A DNA stretch of 64,000 nt from Erythrobacter neustonensis (GCF_001663175.1 NZ_CP016033.1:2852001-2916000); one strand, 5' to 3'. Shown: positions 17,113-25,593, counted from the first letter of the stretch. A program made the numbers and translations. The notes: generated from the letters alone by a model not told the origin.

Positions 17113-18435
17113 ATGACGAGCCACACTTTTGCAGCCGCCGGCCCCTTGCGCGGCACGATCCGCGTGCCGGGCGACAAGTCGATCAGCCACCGATCGCTGA
17201 TGTTTGCCGGCCTTGCGGTCGGACGCAGCCGGATCACCGGATTGCTCGAGGGCGAAGACGTGCTCGCAACCGCCGCGGCGATGCGGGCGTTCGGCGCGCA
17301 GATCGCGCGCGAAGGCGACGGGACGTGGGTGGTCGACGGGGTCGGTGTGGGCAGCCTGCTCGAACCCGCTCAGGCGCTCGACATGGGCAATTCGGGCACG
17401 TCGACACGGTTGCTCATGGGTCTGGTTGCGAGCCACGCGATCACCGCCACCTTCACCGGCGACGCCAGCCTTTCGGGCCGTCCGATGAAGCGCGTGATCG
17501 ATCCCTTGTCGTTGATGGGCGCATCATTCGAGGCGAGCGCGGGCGGCACCCTGCCCCTCATGCTGCGCGGTGCCAGCCCCGCCGTGCCGATCACCTACCG
17601 CCTCCCCGTCGCCAGCGCGCAGGTCAAAAGCGCGGTGCTGCTGGCCGGGCTCAACACGCCCGGCATCACCCGCGTGATCGAGCCGGTCGCGACCCGCGAT
17701 CATACCGAGCGGATGCTCACCGGTTTCGGCGCAAAACTCGAAGTGGGCGAGGAAGGCGGCGAAACCGTGATCGCGATCCACGGCGAGGCCGACCTCAAGC
17801 CGATGGACGTGGTGGTGCCGGGTGATCCGTCGTCGGCGGCCTTCTTCATGGTCGCGGCCAGCATCGTTCCGGGCAGCGACCTCACGATCCTCAATGTCGG
17901 CCTCAACCCCACCCGCGCAGGATTGCTGCAGGTGCTGCGCCAGATGGGCGCGGATATTGCGGAAGTGAACCCGCGCGAGGTTGGCGGGGAGCCGGTGGCG
18001 GACCTGCGCGTGCGCCATGCGCCGCTGACCGGGATCGATGTCGATCCGGCCATCGCGCCTGCGATGATCGACGAGTTTCCGGTGCTGTTCGTTGCCGCCG
18101 CACTTGCCCAAGGCACTACGCGAACCACGGGCCTCGAAGAACTGCGCGTCAAGGAAAGCGATCGGCTCGCCGCGATGGCCGCCGCGTTGACGCTGGCAGG
18201 CGCGCGGGTCGAGGAACACGACGACGGCCTGACGATCCATGGCACCGGCGGCGAGCCGCTGTCCGGCACGCCGGCGGGCGCAGATGTTGCGACCCGCCTC
18301 GACCACCGCATCGCGATGAGCATGGCGGTGGCAGGCCTCGTCAGCCGCAGCGGCGTAAGCATCGACGACACCAGCCCGATCAACACCAGCTTCCCCACCT
18401 TCATGGGCCTGATGGCCGAGGCATCCGCGGCATGA
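17113..18435 (+). CDS. aroA: 3-phosphoshikimate 1-carboxyvinyltransferase (EPSP synthase)
   Basis: Transfers enolpyruvyl from PEP to shikimate 3-phosphate in the shikimate pathway. 440 residues. Typical blocks: the PEP-binding start IRVPGDKSISHRS, MGNSGTSTRL, the SAQVKSAVLLAGL region, VPGDPSSAAFF, LRVKESDRL and the end DHRIAMSMAV. By length and motifs it looks like the class found in Agrobacterium and other alphaproteobacteria rather than the E. coli class; this is an inference. The ATG at 17113 fits the family. Its stop overlaps the next gene (ATGA). Confidence 0.95.
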   Translation: MTSHTFAAAGPLRGTIRVPGDKSISHRSLMFAGLAVGRSRITGLLEGEDVLATAAAMRAFGAQIAREGDGTWVVDGVGVGSLLEPAQALDMGNSGTSTRLLMGLVASHAITATFTGDASLSGRPMKRVIDPLSLMGASFEASAGGTLPLMLRGASPAVPITYRLPVASAQVKSAVLLAGLNTPGITRVIEPVATRDHTERMLTGFGAKLEVGEEGGETVIAIHGEADLKPMDVVVPGDPSSAAFFMVAASIVPGSDLTILNVGLNPTRAGLLQVLRQMGADIAEVNPREVGGEPVADLRVRHAPLTGIDVDPAIAPAMIDEFPVLFVAAALAQGTTRTTGLEELRVKESDRLAAMAAALTLAGARVEEHDDGLTIHGTGGEPLSGTPAGADVATRLDHRIAMSMAVAGLVSRSGVSIDDTSPINTSFPTFMGLMAEASAA

Positions 18436-18695
18436 CCATCCCGATGGACTGGCCCAGCCTCGTCGGCTTTGCCGGCACCGCGTGCATCATTGCCGCCTAT
18501 GCCTATCTGACGCTGGCCAAGCAGACCAATCCCTATGTGCTGCACAGCACCAACCTTTTGGGCGCGGCGTTGCTGACGGTATCGCTGATCTACCACACCA
18601 ACTGGGCCAGCCTTGTGCTCGAATTCTTCTGGGCGGCGATTGCACTGACCGGGCTGGTGCGCGCGTGGCTGACGCGCGGGAAGGATGCGACGTGA
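18432..18695 (+). CDS. CBU_0592-family small membrane protein
   Basis: 87 residues with about three hydrophobic segments (LVGFAGTACIIAAYAYLTL, LHSTNLLGAALLTVSLIY, LVLEFFWAAIALTGLVRAW). The pattern GTACIIAAYAYL followed by N-x-x-GA matches the CBU_0592-like domain, found mostly in proteins of unknown function. It overlaps aroA by 4 bases at its start and cmk by 4 bases at its end, so the three genes form one coupled chain. Confidence 0.8.
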   Translation: MTIPMDWPSLVGFAGTACIIAAYAYLTLAKQTNPYVLHSTNLLGAALLTVSLIYHTNWASLVLEFFWAAIALTGLVRAWLTRGKDAT

Positions 18696-19318
18696 TCATC
18701 GCGGTCGATGGCCCCACTGCGAGCGGCAAGGGCACCATCGCCAAGGCGCTTGCGGCGCATTTCGGGCTGCCGCTGCTCGATACCGGCCTGCTTTACCGCG
18801 CGGTCGGGCGCCAGGTGGAGCTGGCCGGCGGCAATCCGGACGATCCGGCAACCGCACTTGCCGCGTGCAATTTTCCCCCTGCCCTGCTCAATGACGACAG
18901 CCTGCGCACCGAGGCAGCGGGCGGTTATGCCAGCCGCGTGTCGGTGCATCCCGAAGTGCGCGAGGCGCTCTATCAGCGCCAGCGCGCCTTTGCGCTGCAA
19001 CCGGGCGGCGCGGTGCTCGACGGGCGCGATATCGGCACCGTGATCGCGCCCGAGGCCGAGGTGAAGCTCTACATAACCGCCAGCGTCGCCGCGCGCGCGC
19101 ACCGGCGCTGGCTGGAGATGACGGGCCGCGGGCTCGATGTGGCGCTGGCCGATATCGAACGCGATATCGCGGCGCGCGATGCGCGCGACATGGGCCGCGC
19201 CGATGCCCCGCTCAAGGCTGCGCCTGACGCGCTCGTGCTCGACACCACCCATTTCGCACGCGAAGCGGCGATCGAGGCCGCGATCAAAGCGGTAGAGGCG
19301 CGAGCGGCTGCGCACTGA
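18692..19318 (+). CDS. cmk: Cytidylate kinase
   Basis: Phosphorylates CMP and dCMP. 208 residues. The P-loop GPTASGKGTIAK is at the N-terminus, and DTGLLYRAV, VLDGRDIGTVIAPEAEVKLYI and the Arg-rich lid (IERDIAARDARDMGR) follow. The start is GTG at 18692, overlapping the preceding stop (GTGA). The order aroA-cmk-rpsA is widespread in proteobacteria. Confidence 0.95.
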   Translation: MIIAVDGPTASGKGTIAKALAAHFGLPLLDTGLLYRAVGRQVELAGGNPDDPATALAACNFPPALLNDDSLRTEAAGGYASRVSVHPEVREALYQRQRAFALQPGGAVLDGRDIGTVIAPEAEVKLYITASVAARAHRRWLEMTGRGLDVALADIERDIAARDARDMGRADAPLKAAPDALVLDTTHFAREAAIEAAIKAVEARAAAH

Positions 19319-19698
19319 TTGCTTTCCTACCCGCTAATATGGCGCAACACTTGCGCCCGTGAACAATGCCCCTGCCCCCGCCCCGTTTGCGCGCCATTTG
19401 ACGGCACCCGTTTGGCGGAAGACTTTTCCTGTTCAGGACACTGTCTCATGTGTCTCCAACACAGCGCGCACCGAAGGGCGCAAAGGGCGAAATGCCTTGC
19501 CTTTTGCCCCGCTTTCGCCTAGGCGCGCCCGGTTCAATCCGATCATCATGGTTTGAAAGAACCTGCACGTCAGCATGGGGCTGCGCGCAGAAGTCTGCCT
19601 CTTGCCCCGCCAGCCTGCGCAATCGTGCACGGGAAGCGGTGAAAGACCCCGGAAAAACCGGCGGCCGGTAGCACAACGAAACAGGACCTCGTTCCACT
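19319..19698 (+). other. Long leader upstream of rpsA
   Basis: 380 bases between cmk and rpsA with no supported gene. It contains a 26-bp dispersed element at 19432-19457 (see its own entry). It presumably also holds a promoter and possibly the S1 autoregulatory leader known from other bacteria; I cannot define either. AGGACC at about 19683-19688 may serve as the rpsA ribosome-binding site. Confidence 0.5.
19432..19457. repeat. 26-bp dispersed element, copy 1
   Basis: The 26 bases from TTCAGGACAC to CATGTGTCTCC recur exactly, inverted, at 40977-41002. On the complementary strand the element contains the direct repeat GAGACACAT / GAGACAGTG. Similarity extends outward on both sides with small gaps (TTTTC before, ACAGCGCG after). 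It lies about 240 bases upstream of rpsA. Confidence 0.85.
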
Positions 19699-21405
19699 AT
19701 GGCAAGTCAAATGCCCACCCGCGCTGATTTCGAAGCGCTCCTCAACGAACAGCTCGGCGGCGCCGGCGACGAAGGCTTCGAAGGCCGCGTCGTCAAGGGC
19801 ACCGTCACCGCGATCGAAAACGGCTTTGCCGTGATCGACGTCGGCCTCAAGAGCGAAGGCCGCATCTCCCTCAAGGAATTCTCGCGCGGCGAAGACGACC
19901 ACGGCCTGACCGTTGGCGGCGAAGTCGAAGTCTTCGTTGACCGCGTCGAAAACGCCGACGGCGAAGCCATGCTGTCGCGTGACCGCGCCCGCCGCGAAGC
20001 TGCTTGGGACAAGCTCGAAAACGAATTCGGCGAAGGCAAGCGCGTCGAAGGCCGCATCTTCGGCCGCGTCAAGGGCGGCTTCACCGTCGACCTCGACGGC
20101 GCCGTCGCGTTCCTCCCCGGCAGCCAAGTCGACATCCGCCCCGTGCGCGACGTCACCCCGCTGATGGACGTGCCGCAGCCCTTCCAGATCCTCAAGATGG
20201 ATCGTCGCCGCGGCAACATCGTGGTCTCGCGCCGTGCGGTTCTCGAAGAAACCCGCGCCGAACAGCGCAGCGAACTGATCAACGATCTGGTCGAAGGCCA
20301 GGTGATCGACGGCGTCGTCAAGAACATCACCGACTACGGTGCGTTCGTCGACCTCGGCGGCATCGACGGCCTGCTGCATGTCACCGACATGAGCTACAAG
20401 CGCGTCAACCACCCCAGCGAAGTGATCGCCATCGGCGACACCGTGAAGGTGCAGATCGTCCGCATCAACGCCGAAACGCAGCGCATCAGCCTTGGCATGA
20501 AGCAGCTTGAAAGCGATCCGTGGGATGGCGTTGCCGCCAAGTACCCGGTCGGCATGAAGCTGACGGGCCAGGTGACCAACATCACCGAATACGGCGCCTT
20601 CGTCGAACTGGAAGCAGGCATCGAAGGCCTCGTCCACGTCAGCGAAATGAGCTGGACCAAGAAGAACGTCCACCCGGGCAAGATCGTCTCGACCTCGCAG
20701 GAAGTCGACGTGATGGTGCTCGAAGTCGACAGCGACAAGCGCCGCATCAGCCTCGGTTTGAAGCAGGCCCAGCGCAATCCGTGGGACGAGTTCGCCGAGA
20801 AGCACCCGGTCGGCACCGAAGTCGAAGGCGAAGTCAAGAACGCCACCGAGTTCGGCCTGTTCATCGGTCTCGATGGCGACGTCGACGGCATGGTCCACAT
20901 GTCGGACATCGCCTGGGGCATCTCGGGCGAGGACGCGCTGGCGCTTCACCGCAAGGGCGAAATGGTCAAGGCGATCGTGCTCGATGTCGATGTCGACAAG
21001 GAGCGCATCAGCCTCGGCATGAAGCAGCTCGAAAAGGGTGCACCTTCGGCTGAAGGCGCGACCAGCGGCGGTTCGCTTCGCAAGAACCAGACCGTCACCG
21101 TCACCGTGCTCGAAGTCCGCGATGGCGGCCTCGAAGTGCAGGTTGGCGAAGACGGCGCGACCGGCTTCATCAAGCGTTCGGATCTCGGCCGCGACCGTGA
21201 CGAGCAGCGTCCTGACCGTTTCCAGGTCGGCAGCAAGCTCGACGCGATGGTGATCGGCTTCGACCGTTCGAAGAAGCCCAACTTCTCGATCAAGGCGCGT
21301 CAGATCGCCGAAGAAAAGGAAGCGGTTGCACAGTTCGGTTCGTCGGATTCGGGCGCCTCGCTCGGCGACATCCTTGGCGCCGCGCTCAAGAAGGGTAGCG
21401 AATAA
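19699..21405 (+). CDS. rpsA: 30S ribosomal protein S1
   Basis: 568 residues carrying six S1 RNA-binding domains. The central ones are easy to see: ITDYGAFVDLGGIDGLLHVTDMS, ITEYGAFVELEAGIEGLVHVSE and ATEFGLFIGLDGDVDGMVHMSD, each followed by an ISLGLKQ-type element. S1 binds mRNA and helps initiation. Length matches the usual six-domain form (about 557 in E. coli). Followed by a strong terminator at 21455-21490. Confidence 0.97.
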   Translation: MASQMPTRADFEALLNEQLGGAGDEGFEGRVVKGTVTAIENGFAVIDVGLKSEGRISLKEFSRGEDDHGLTVGGEVEVFVDRVENADGEAMLSRDRARREAAWDKLENEFGEGKRVEGRIFGRVKGGFTVDLDGAVAFLPGSQVDIRPVRDVTPLMDVPQPFQILKMDRRRGNIVVSRRAVLEETRAEQRSELINDLVEGQVIDGVVKNITDYGAFVDLGGIDGLLHVTDMSYKRVNHPSEVIAIGDTVKVQIVRINAETQRISLGMKQLESDPWDGVAAKYPVGMKLTGQVTNITEYGAFVELEAGIEGLVHVSEMSWTKKNVHPGKIVSTSQEVDVMVLEVDSDKRRISLGLKQAQRNPWDEFAEKHPVGTEVEGEVKNATEFGLFIGLDGDVDGMVHMSDIAWGISGEDALALHRKGEMVKAIVLDVDVDKERISLGMKQLEKGAPSAEGATSGGSLRKNQTVTVTVLEVRDGGLEVQVGEDGATGFIKRSDLGRDRDEQRPDRFQVGSKLDAMVIGFDRSKKPNFSIKARQIAEEKEAVAQFGSSDSGASLGDILGAALKKGSE

Positions 21406-21454
21406 GGATCGGCGGGGCGCTCGCCTTCCCGGTGAGCGCCGCCGACCAGACAGG

Positions 21455-21490
21455 AAGGCCCGCCTGCCCCGTGCAGGCGGGCCTTTCCTA
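21455..21490 (+). terminator. Rho-independent terminator of rpsA
   Basis: Perfect 13-bp stem (21455-21467 with 21473-21485), 5-base loop, followed by TTCCTATT. It starts 50 bases after the rpsA stop and 30 bases before gloB. Confidence 0.85.
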
Positions 21491-21519
21491 TTGGAAGCAG
21501 CGTGGGTAGGATCGCAGGC

Positions 21520-22275
21520 ATGATCCATGTTCACCAGTTCCCCTGCCTCAGCGACAATTACGGCTATCTTGTCCATGACACGGACAGCCATGAAACCGTG
21601 GCAATCGATACGCCCGATGGCGGCGAGTATCTGCGCCAGGCCGAACTGAAAGGCTGGCGGATCACGCAAGTCTGGAACACGCACTGGCACCCCGATCACG
21701 CGGGCGGCAACGCGGCGATCAAGGCCGCGACCGACTGCACGATCACCGCACCCGCCGAGGTTCAGGGCCGCTTTCCTGTCGACCGGGTTGTGGTCCACGG
21801 CGACACCGCGACAATCGGCGCAGCCGAAGCGCGCGTGATCGACGTGTCGGGCCACACCAACGGCCACATCGCCTTCCACCTTCCCGGCGCGGGCATCGCC
21901 TTCGTCGGCGATTCAGTGTTCGCGCTGGGCTGCGGACGGATGTTCGAAGGCGAGCCTGCACAATTCTGGGCAAGCCTCTCGCGGATCAAGGCGCTCCCGC
22001 CCGAAACGCAGCTTTATTGCGCCCACGAATACACCGCATCGAATGCGAAGTTCGCGCTTCACGCCGATCCCGATAACGCCGCATTGCAGGCCTACGCGGC
22101 GGATATCGCAGCCAAGCGCGCGAATGGCGAATGGACCGTGCCCACCACGCTCGAACGCGAGCTGGCGACCAATCCTTTCCTGCGCGCCGATGAGCCTTCG
22201 CTGATGGCGCGGTGGGGCGGGAACACCCCGGAGGAGACCTTCGCCGCGCTGCGCGCTGCCAAGGACAGTTTCTGA
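21520..22275 (+). CDS. gloB: Hydroxyacylglutathione hydrolase (glyoxalase II)
   Basis: Hydrolyses S-lactoylglutathione to lactate and glutathione, completing methylglyoxal detoxification. 251 residues of the metallo-beta-lactamase fold. The metal motif THWHPDHAGG is at residues 54-63, with GHTNGHIAF and GCGRMFEG (FVGDSVFALGCGRMFEG) following and the C-terminal substrate domain intact. The ATG at 21520 (MIHVHQFPCLSDNYGYL) matches family starts better than 21502. The quinone oxidoreductase gene begins 4 bases after its stop. Confidence 0.93.
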   Translation: MIHVHQFPCLSDNYGYLVHDTDSHETVAIDTPDGGEYLRQAELKGWRITQVWNTHWHPDHAGGNAAIKAATDCTITAPAEVQGRFPVDRVVVHGDTATIGAAEARVIDVSGHTNGHIAFHLPGAGIAFVGDSVFALGCGRMFEGEPAQFWASLSRIKALPPETQLYCAHEYTASNAKFALHADPDNAALQAYAADIAAKRANGEWTVPTTLERELATNPFLRADEPSLMARWGGNTPEETFAALRAAKDSF

Positions 22276-22279
22276 CGCG

Positions 22280-23260
22280 ATGCAGGCGCTGAGGGTCGAT
22301 CATCTGTCGGGGGATCTGTCAGGCGTCAGCCTCGCCGACATTCCCACCCCGGCCCGCGCTCCGGGCGAGGTTCTGGTTCGTGTGCGCGCCGCATCGCTCA
22401 ATTTCCCCGACCTGTTGATGACCCGCGGGGATTATCAGTTCAAACCGCAAGCGCCCTTCACCTCCGGACTCGAATTTGCCGGTGAGGTGATCGAAGCCGA
22501 CGCGGACAGCGGCTTTGCCCCCGGTGACCGCGTGATGGGCGGCAACAAGACCGGCGCCTTTGCCGAATGTGCGAGCGTCCCTGCGGGCAAGCTGTCGCCA
22601 ATGCCTGCAGGCATGGACTTTCCCGCCGCAGCGGCGCTGGGTGCCGCCTATTCGACCGCGTTCACCGGCCTCGTCGAACTGGGCGCTTTGCAGGAAGGCC
22701 AATGGGTGCTGGTCCACGGGGCAAGTGGGGGCGTAGGTCTGGCGGCCTGCGATCTCGCCCGCGCCTTGGGCGCCAGAGTGATCGCGACGACCGGATCGCT
22801 TGCCAAATCGGAACGGATCGCCGCGCTGACCGGGGCTGATGCCGTCATCGAAGCAGCGGGAAGATTTCGCGAACAGGTTGCCGATCTCACCGGCGGCGCG
22901 CTTGCGGACATCGTGTTCGATCCGGTCGGCGGGGATGTGTTCGACGAATCGACCCGCTGTGTTGCTTTTGCGGGCAAGCTGATCGTGGTCGGTTTCACCA
23001 GCGGGCGGATCGCCGAGGTGTCCACCAATATTCCGCTGATCAAGGGGTTCAGCATCATCGGCCTTCGCGCGGGCGAGTATGCGCGCCGGCTGCCCGAACG
23101 CGGGCGCGTGATCCAGCGTGCGATTGCCCGATTGGCAGAGAGCGGCGCGATCGCTCCTGCCATCGATCGCACCCTGCCCCTCTCGCGCTGGCGCGAAGCG
23201 TTCGGCGCGATGGCCAATCGCGAACTGGTGGGCAAAGTCGTGCTGGTGCCGGGCGCGTGA
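22280..23260 (+). CDS. NADPH:quinone oxidoreductase family protein (zinc-independent MDR)
   Basis: 326-residue medium-chain reductase. The GroES-like N-terminal domain contains FPDLLMTRGDYQFKP and lacks the structural zinc cysteines. The Rossmann part has VHGASGGVGLAA. Members reduce quinones or enals; the exact substrate is unknown. It starts 4 bases after gloB, so the two probably form a small operon against reactive carbonyls. A bidirectional hairpin follows at 23274-23297. Confidence 0.9.
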   Translation: MQALRVDHLSGDLSGVSLADIPTPARAPGEVLVRVRAASLNFPDLLMTRGDYQFKPQAPFTSGLEFAGEVIEADADSGFAPGDRVMGGNKTGAFAECASVPAGKLSPMPAGMDFPAAAALGAAYSTAFTGLVELGALQEGQWVLVHGASGGVGLAACDLARALGARVIATTGSLAKSERIAALTGADAVIEAAGRFREQVADLTGGALADIVFDPVGGDVFDESTRCVAFAGKLIVVGFTSGRIAEVSTNIPLIKGFSIIGLRAGEYARRLPERGRVIQRAIARLAESGAIAPAIDRTLPLSRWREAFGAMANRELVGKVVLVPGA

Positions 23261-23273
23261 TCCGCAAACAAAA

Positions 23274-23297
23274 AGGGCGGCCCCGAAAGGCCGCCCT
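23274..23297. terminator. Bidirectional terminator between quinone reductase and atpF
   Basis: AGGGCGGCC (23274-23282) pairs with GGCCGCCCT (23289-23297). On the minus strand it is followed by a clear TTTTTGTTT tract and so ends the atp operon; on the plus strand CTTGAG follows. Both flanking genes are convergent here. Confidence 0.85.
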
Positions 23298-23325
23298 CTT
23301 GAGTACGTCGGATGATCTGAACCGA

Positions 23326-23862
23326 TCAGAGCGAGGCGATCACCTCATCCGCCAGGCGGCGATCGGCAGCGCTGTCATGCGAGCGGGCGATCAGCACCTT
23401 GGACGCGGCCGCCGCAGCGGTCACCGCGCGAGCCTTGACCTCGGCCACCGCAGCGCGTTCGGCGGCGGCGATCTTGTCTTCGGCCATCTTCTGGCGGCGC
23501 GCGACCATCGCATCGCTGTCAGCTTCGGCCTTGGCGAGGATCGCTTCGGCCTCGTTGCGCGCTCCGGCCAGCATCGCTTCTGCGTCTTTCTCGGCCGAAG
23601 CGATCTTGGCGGCATATTCCGCGCGCAGGCCTTCGGCTTCGGCGCGGAGCGTCTTGGCTTCATCGAGCGCGGCGCGGATTGCCGCGATCTTGTTGTCGAG
23701 CCCGCCGGTGATGATCCCGGGAACCTTCTTCCACACGAACACGGCGAGCAGCACGCTCATCGCGAGCGCGACCCACTGGTAGGTGTCGATCCCGAAAACA
23801 CTCGGCTCGGCATGCGCCGCTTCGGCACCGGCCGCAGCAAGCAGGGTCACAATATCAGCCAT
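23326..23862 (-). CDS. atpF: F0F1 ATP synthase subunit b
   Basis: 178 residues. A single N-terminal membrane helix (VALAMSVLLAVFVW) is followed by a long charged Ala/Glu/Lys coiled coil, the peripheral stalk of ATP synthase. The ATG at 23862 (MADIVTLL) has AAGGAGGTC upstream, a near-ideal ribosome-binding site that decides the start. It overlaps atpF' by 8 bases. Last gene of the F0 operon. Confidence 0.95.
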   Translation of the reverse strand: MADIVTLLAAAGAEAAHAEPSVFGIDTYQWVALAMSVLLAVFVWKKVPGIITGGLDNKIAAIRAALDEAKTLRAEAEGLRAEYAAKIASAEKDAEAMLAGARNEAEAILAKAEADSDAMVARRQKMAEDKIAAAERAAVAEVKARAVTAAAAASKVLIARSHDSAADRRLADEVIASL

Positions 23863-24349
23863 GCGCCATGACCTCCTTGACCGCAGCCTGAGCGGCGGCG
23901 GGTTCGACATCGGCGCCGGCCACGCGCGCGACGATGTCACGTGCGGCTTCGGCGGCAACGCCTTCGATTTCGGCCATCGCGCTGTTGCGGGCCGCAGCGA
24001 TGCCTGCTTCGGCTTCGGCGAGACGCGCATCGAGACGCGCCTGCACCTCGGCAAGCTTGGCCGCGTTGGCCGCTGCTGCCTTGGCCTTGGCTTCCCCGAT
24101 CACACCCTGGGCCGCGGCCCGGTTGGCGTTTTCGCGGCTGCGCCAGGCGTCTTCGTCGCTGTTGGCAGCGTCGCGCGCAGCCTGGGCTGCGGCGAGGTCG
24201 CCGGCGATCTGGCCGTCACGCATCTCGACCGTGCCGAGGATCTTGGGCACCATTCCAAGGCCGACCACCACGAAGGTGAGGCCGAAGAACACCAGCAGCC
24301 AGAACACCTGACTGGTCAGGAATTCCGAGATTTGTTCGATCTGAGGCAT
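23855..24349 (-). CDS. F0F1 ATP synthase subunit b'
   Basis: 164 residues, the divergent second b-type stalk subunit of alphaproteobacteria and phototrophs. It starts MPQIEQISEFLTSQVFWLLV, with one membrane helix and then an Ala/Glu-rich coiled coil. Presence of separate b and b' supports the alphaproteobacterial assignment. It lies 89 bases after atpE and overlaps atpF. Confidence 0.94.
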   Translation of the reverse strand: MPQIEQISEFLTSQVFWLLVFFGLTFVVVGLGMVPKILGTVEMRDGQIAGDLAAAQAARDAANSDEDAWRSRENANRAAAQGVIGEAKAKAAAANAAKLAEVQARLDARLAEAEAGIAAARNSAMAEIEGVAAEAARDIVARVAGADVEPAAAQAAVKEVMAHG

Positions 24350-24438
24350 GATAAACCTTTAGCCGGAACGCCATTGAGCCCACCTGCCGGACATGCAGGG
24401 AACACTCCCCCGCGCTGCCCGGCAGGCGTACGATCTTC

Positions 24439-24663
24439 TTAGTTGAAGATCAGCAGAACGGCGATCACGAAGGCCAGCAGGCCGAGAAGTTCGGCAGCCG
24501 CGAAGCCGATGAACAGGCGACCCTGCTGGCCGTCGGCAGCACCCGGATTGCGCAGCGCGCCTTCGAGGAACGAGGCGAACACGTTGCCCACGCCGAGCGC
24601 GGCAAGGCCAGCGCCAATCGCCGCGAGACCGGCACCGAGAAGAGCTGCAGCTTGTGCGTCCAT
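24439..24663 (-). CDS. atpE: F0F1 ATP synthase subunit c
   Basis: 74-residue hairpin of two membrane helices that forms the rotor ring. The Gly-rich first helix (GAGLAAIGAGLAALGVG) and the polar loop with R-N-P (ALRNPGA) are visible. The essential ion-binding carboxylate is the Glu in FAAAELLGL; no Na+-type signature is apparent, so proton coupling is expected. Confidence 0.96.
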   Translation of the reverse strand: MDAQAAALLGAGLAAIGAGLAALGVGNVFASFLEGALRNPGAADGQQGRLFIGFAAAELLGLLAFVIAVLLIFN

Positions 24664-24725
24664 GGTATTAAACTCCGTTCAAATTCTGATTGTTGTCGAT
24701 GGTAGTGAAGAAAGCCGCGAAGCTC

Positions 24726-25517
24726 TCAGTGAAGGTTTTCCGCGTCGTTGATGTACAGCGACGTAAGCAGTGCGAAGACGTAGGCCTGAATGCCTGCAAC
24801 GAGGATTTCAAGCGCGCTGATCGCGACCATCAGGATGAAGCTCGGCACGCCGACCAGCACACCGAGGCCCGCGCCCGCGCTGCCGCCGGCGATCACGAAG
24901 CTCGCCAGCACCTTAAGCAGCACGTGCCCGGCCATCATCGCGACGAACAGACGCAGCGCGAGGCTGAAGGGCCGGACCATGAAGGACACGAGTTCGATCA
25001 GGCTGATCGGCGCTGCCAGAAACACCGGCGTGTTCGAGGGCCAGAACAGCGAGAAGAAGTGGAAACCATGCTTCCAGAAGCCGACGATCAGCACGATCGC
25101 GAAGCTCATGATCGCCAGCACACCGGTGGCGGTGAAGTGGCTGGTGAAGGTGAAGGCATGCACGTGCGGGATCAGCCCGAGCGGCACCAACCCCAGCAGG
25201 TTGCCGAACAGGATGAACATGAACAGCGTGAAGATATAAGGCACATACTTGCGCCCTGCCTTGCCGACATTGGCTTCGAGCAGGTCATCGATGAACCCGG
25301 TCATCGTTTCGACCGCCATCTGCCAGCGGCCCGGGACGAGCGAACGCTTCATGCCCCCGGCGACGAACAGGGTCACCAGGAGAGCGGTCACCGCCATCCA
25401 CAGCGCGGAATTGGTGAACGCGATGCCAAATCCGTCGGCCAGTTGCCAATCGGCGCCCGCGATGGGCTCGATTGTGAACTGCTTCATCGGATCGACCTTG
25501 CCTTCTTCGGCTGCCAC
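24726..25517 (-). CDS. atpB: F0F1 ATP synthase subunit a
   Basis: 263 residues, the membrane proton channel facing the c ring. LRLFVAMMAGHVLL carries the essential Arg. I start at GTG 25517 (VAAEEGKVDPMKQFTIEP), which has GAGGA upstream and matches sphingomonad homologues. The internal ATG at 25487 is the alternative. An exact parS palindrome sits 18 bases upstream of the start codon, between this gene and atpI. Confidence 0.93.
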   Translation of the reverse strand: MAAEEGKVDPMKQFTIEPIAGADWQLADGFGIAFTNSALWMAVTALLVTLFVAGGMKRSLVPGRWQMAVETMTGFIDDLLEANVGKAGRKYVPYIFTLFMFILFGNLLGLVPLGLIPHVHAFTFTSHFTATGVLAIMSFAIVLIVGFWKHGFHFFSLFWPSNTPVFLAAPISLIELVSFMVRPFSLALRLFVAMMAGHVLLKVLASFVIAGGSAGAGLGVLVGVPSFILMVAISALEILVAGIQAYVFALLTSLYINDAENLH

Positions 25518-25535
25518 GATCGAAAGATCCTCAAA

Positions 25536-25551
25536 TGTTTCACGTGAAACA
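25536..25551. other. parS: parS (ParB binding site), exact consensus
   Basis: TGTTTCACGTGAAACA, identical over all 16 bases to the conserved bacterial parS. It lies in the 73-base atpI-atpB gap, just upstream of the atpB start and hence within the presumed atp transcript. Read on the plus strand, a GACCCC-family tract begins 12 bases further (25564). Confidence 0.92.
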
Positions 25552-25563
25552 CGCCCGGAAAGG

Positions 25564-25593
25564 CGGGTCTGGAGGGGGTCTGGAAGGGGTCTA
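25564..25593. repeat. GACCCC-type repeat tract beside parS (copy B)
   Basis: On the plus strand GGGTCTGGAGGGGGTCTGGAAGGGGTCT-type units; complement GACCCCTTCCA, GACCCCCTCCA, GACCCG. It shares GAGGGGGTCTGG (25572-25583) with copies at 3114-3125 (complement) and 62352-62363. It touches the atpI stop codon. Function unknown. Confidence 0.7.

Noticed and set aside
19570-21879. 769-codon open frame opposite rpsA
   Set aside because: Antisense shadow of the strongly biased S1 codons; no domain visible.
25564-25593. G-quadruplex in the tract beside parS
   Set aside because: Only three G-runs of three or more lie in reach on one strand, plus one interrupted run, so the usual four-run rule is not met.
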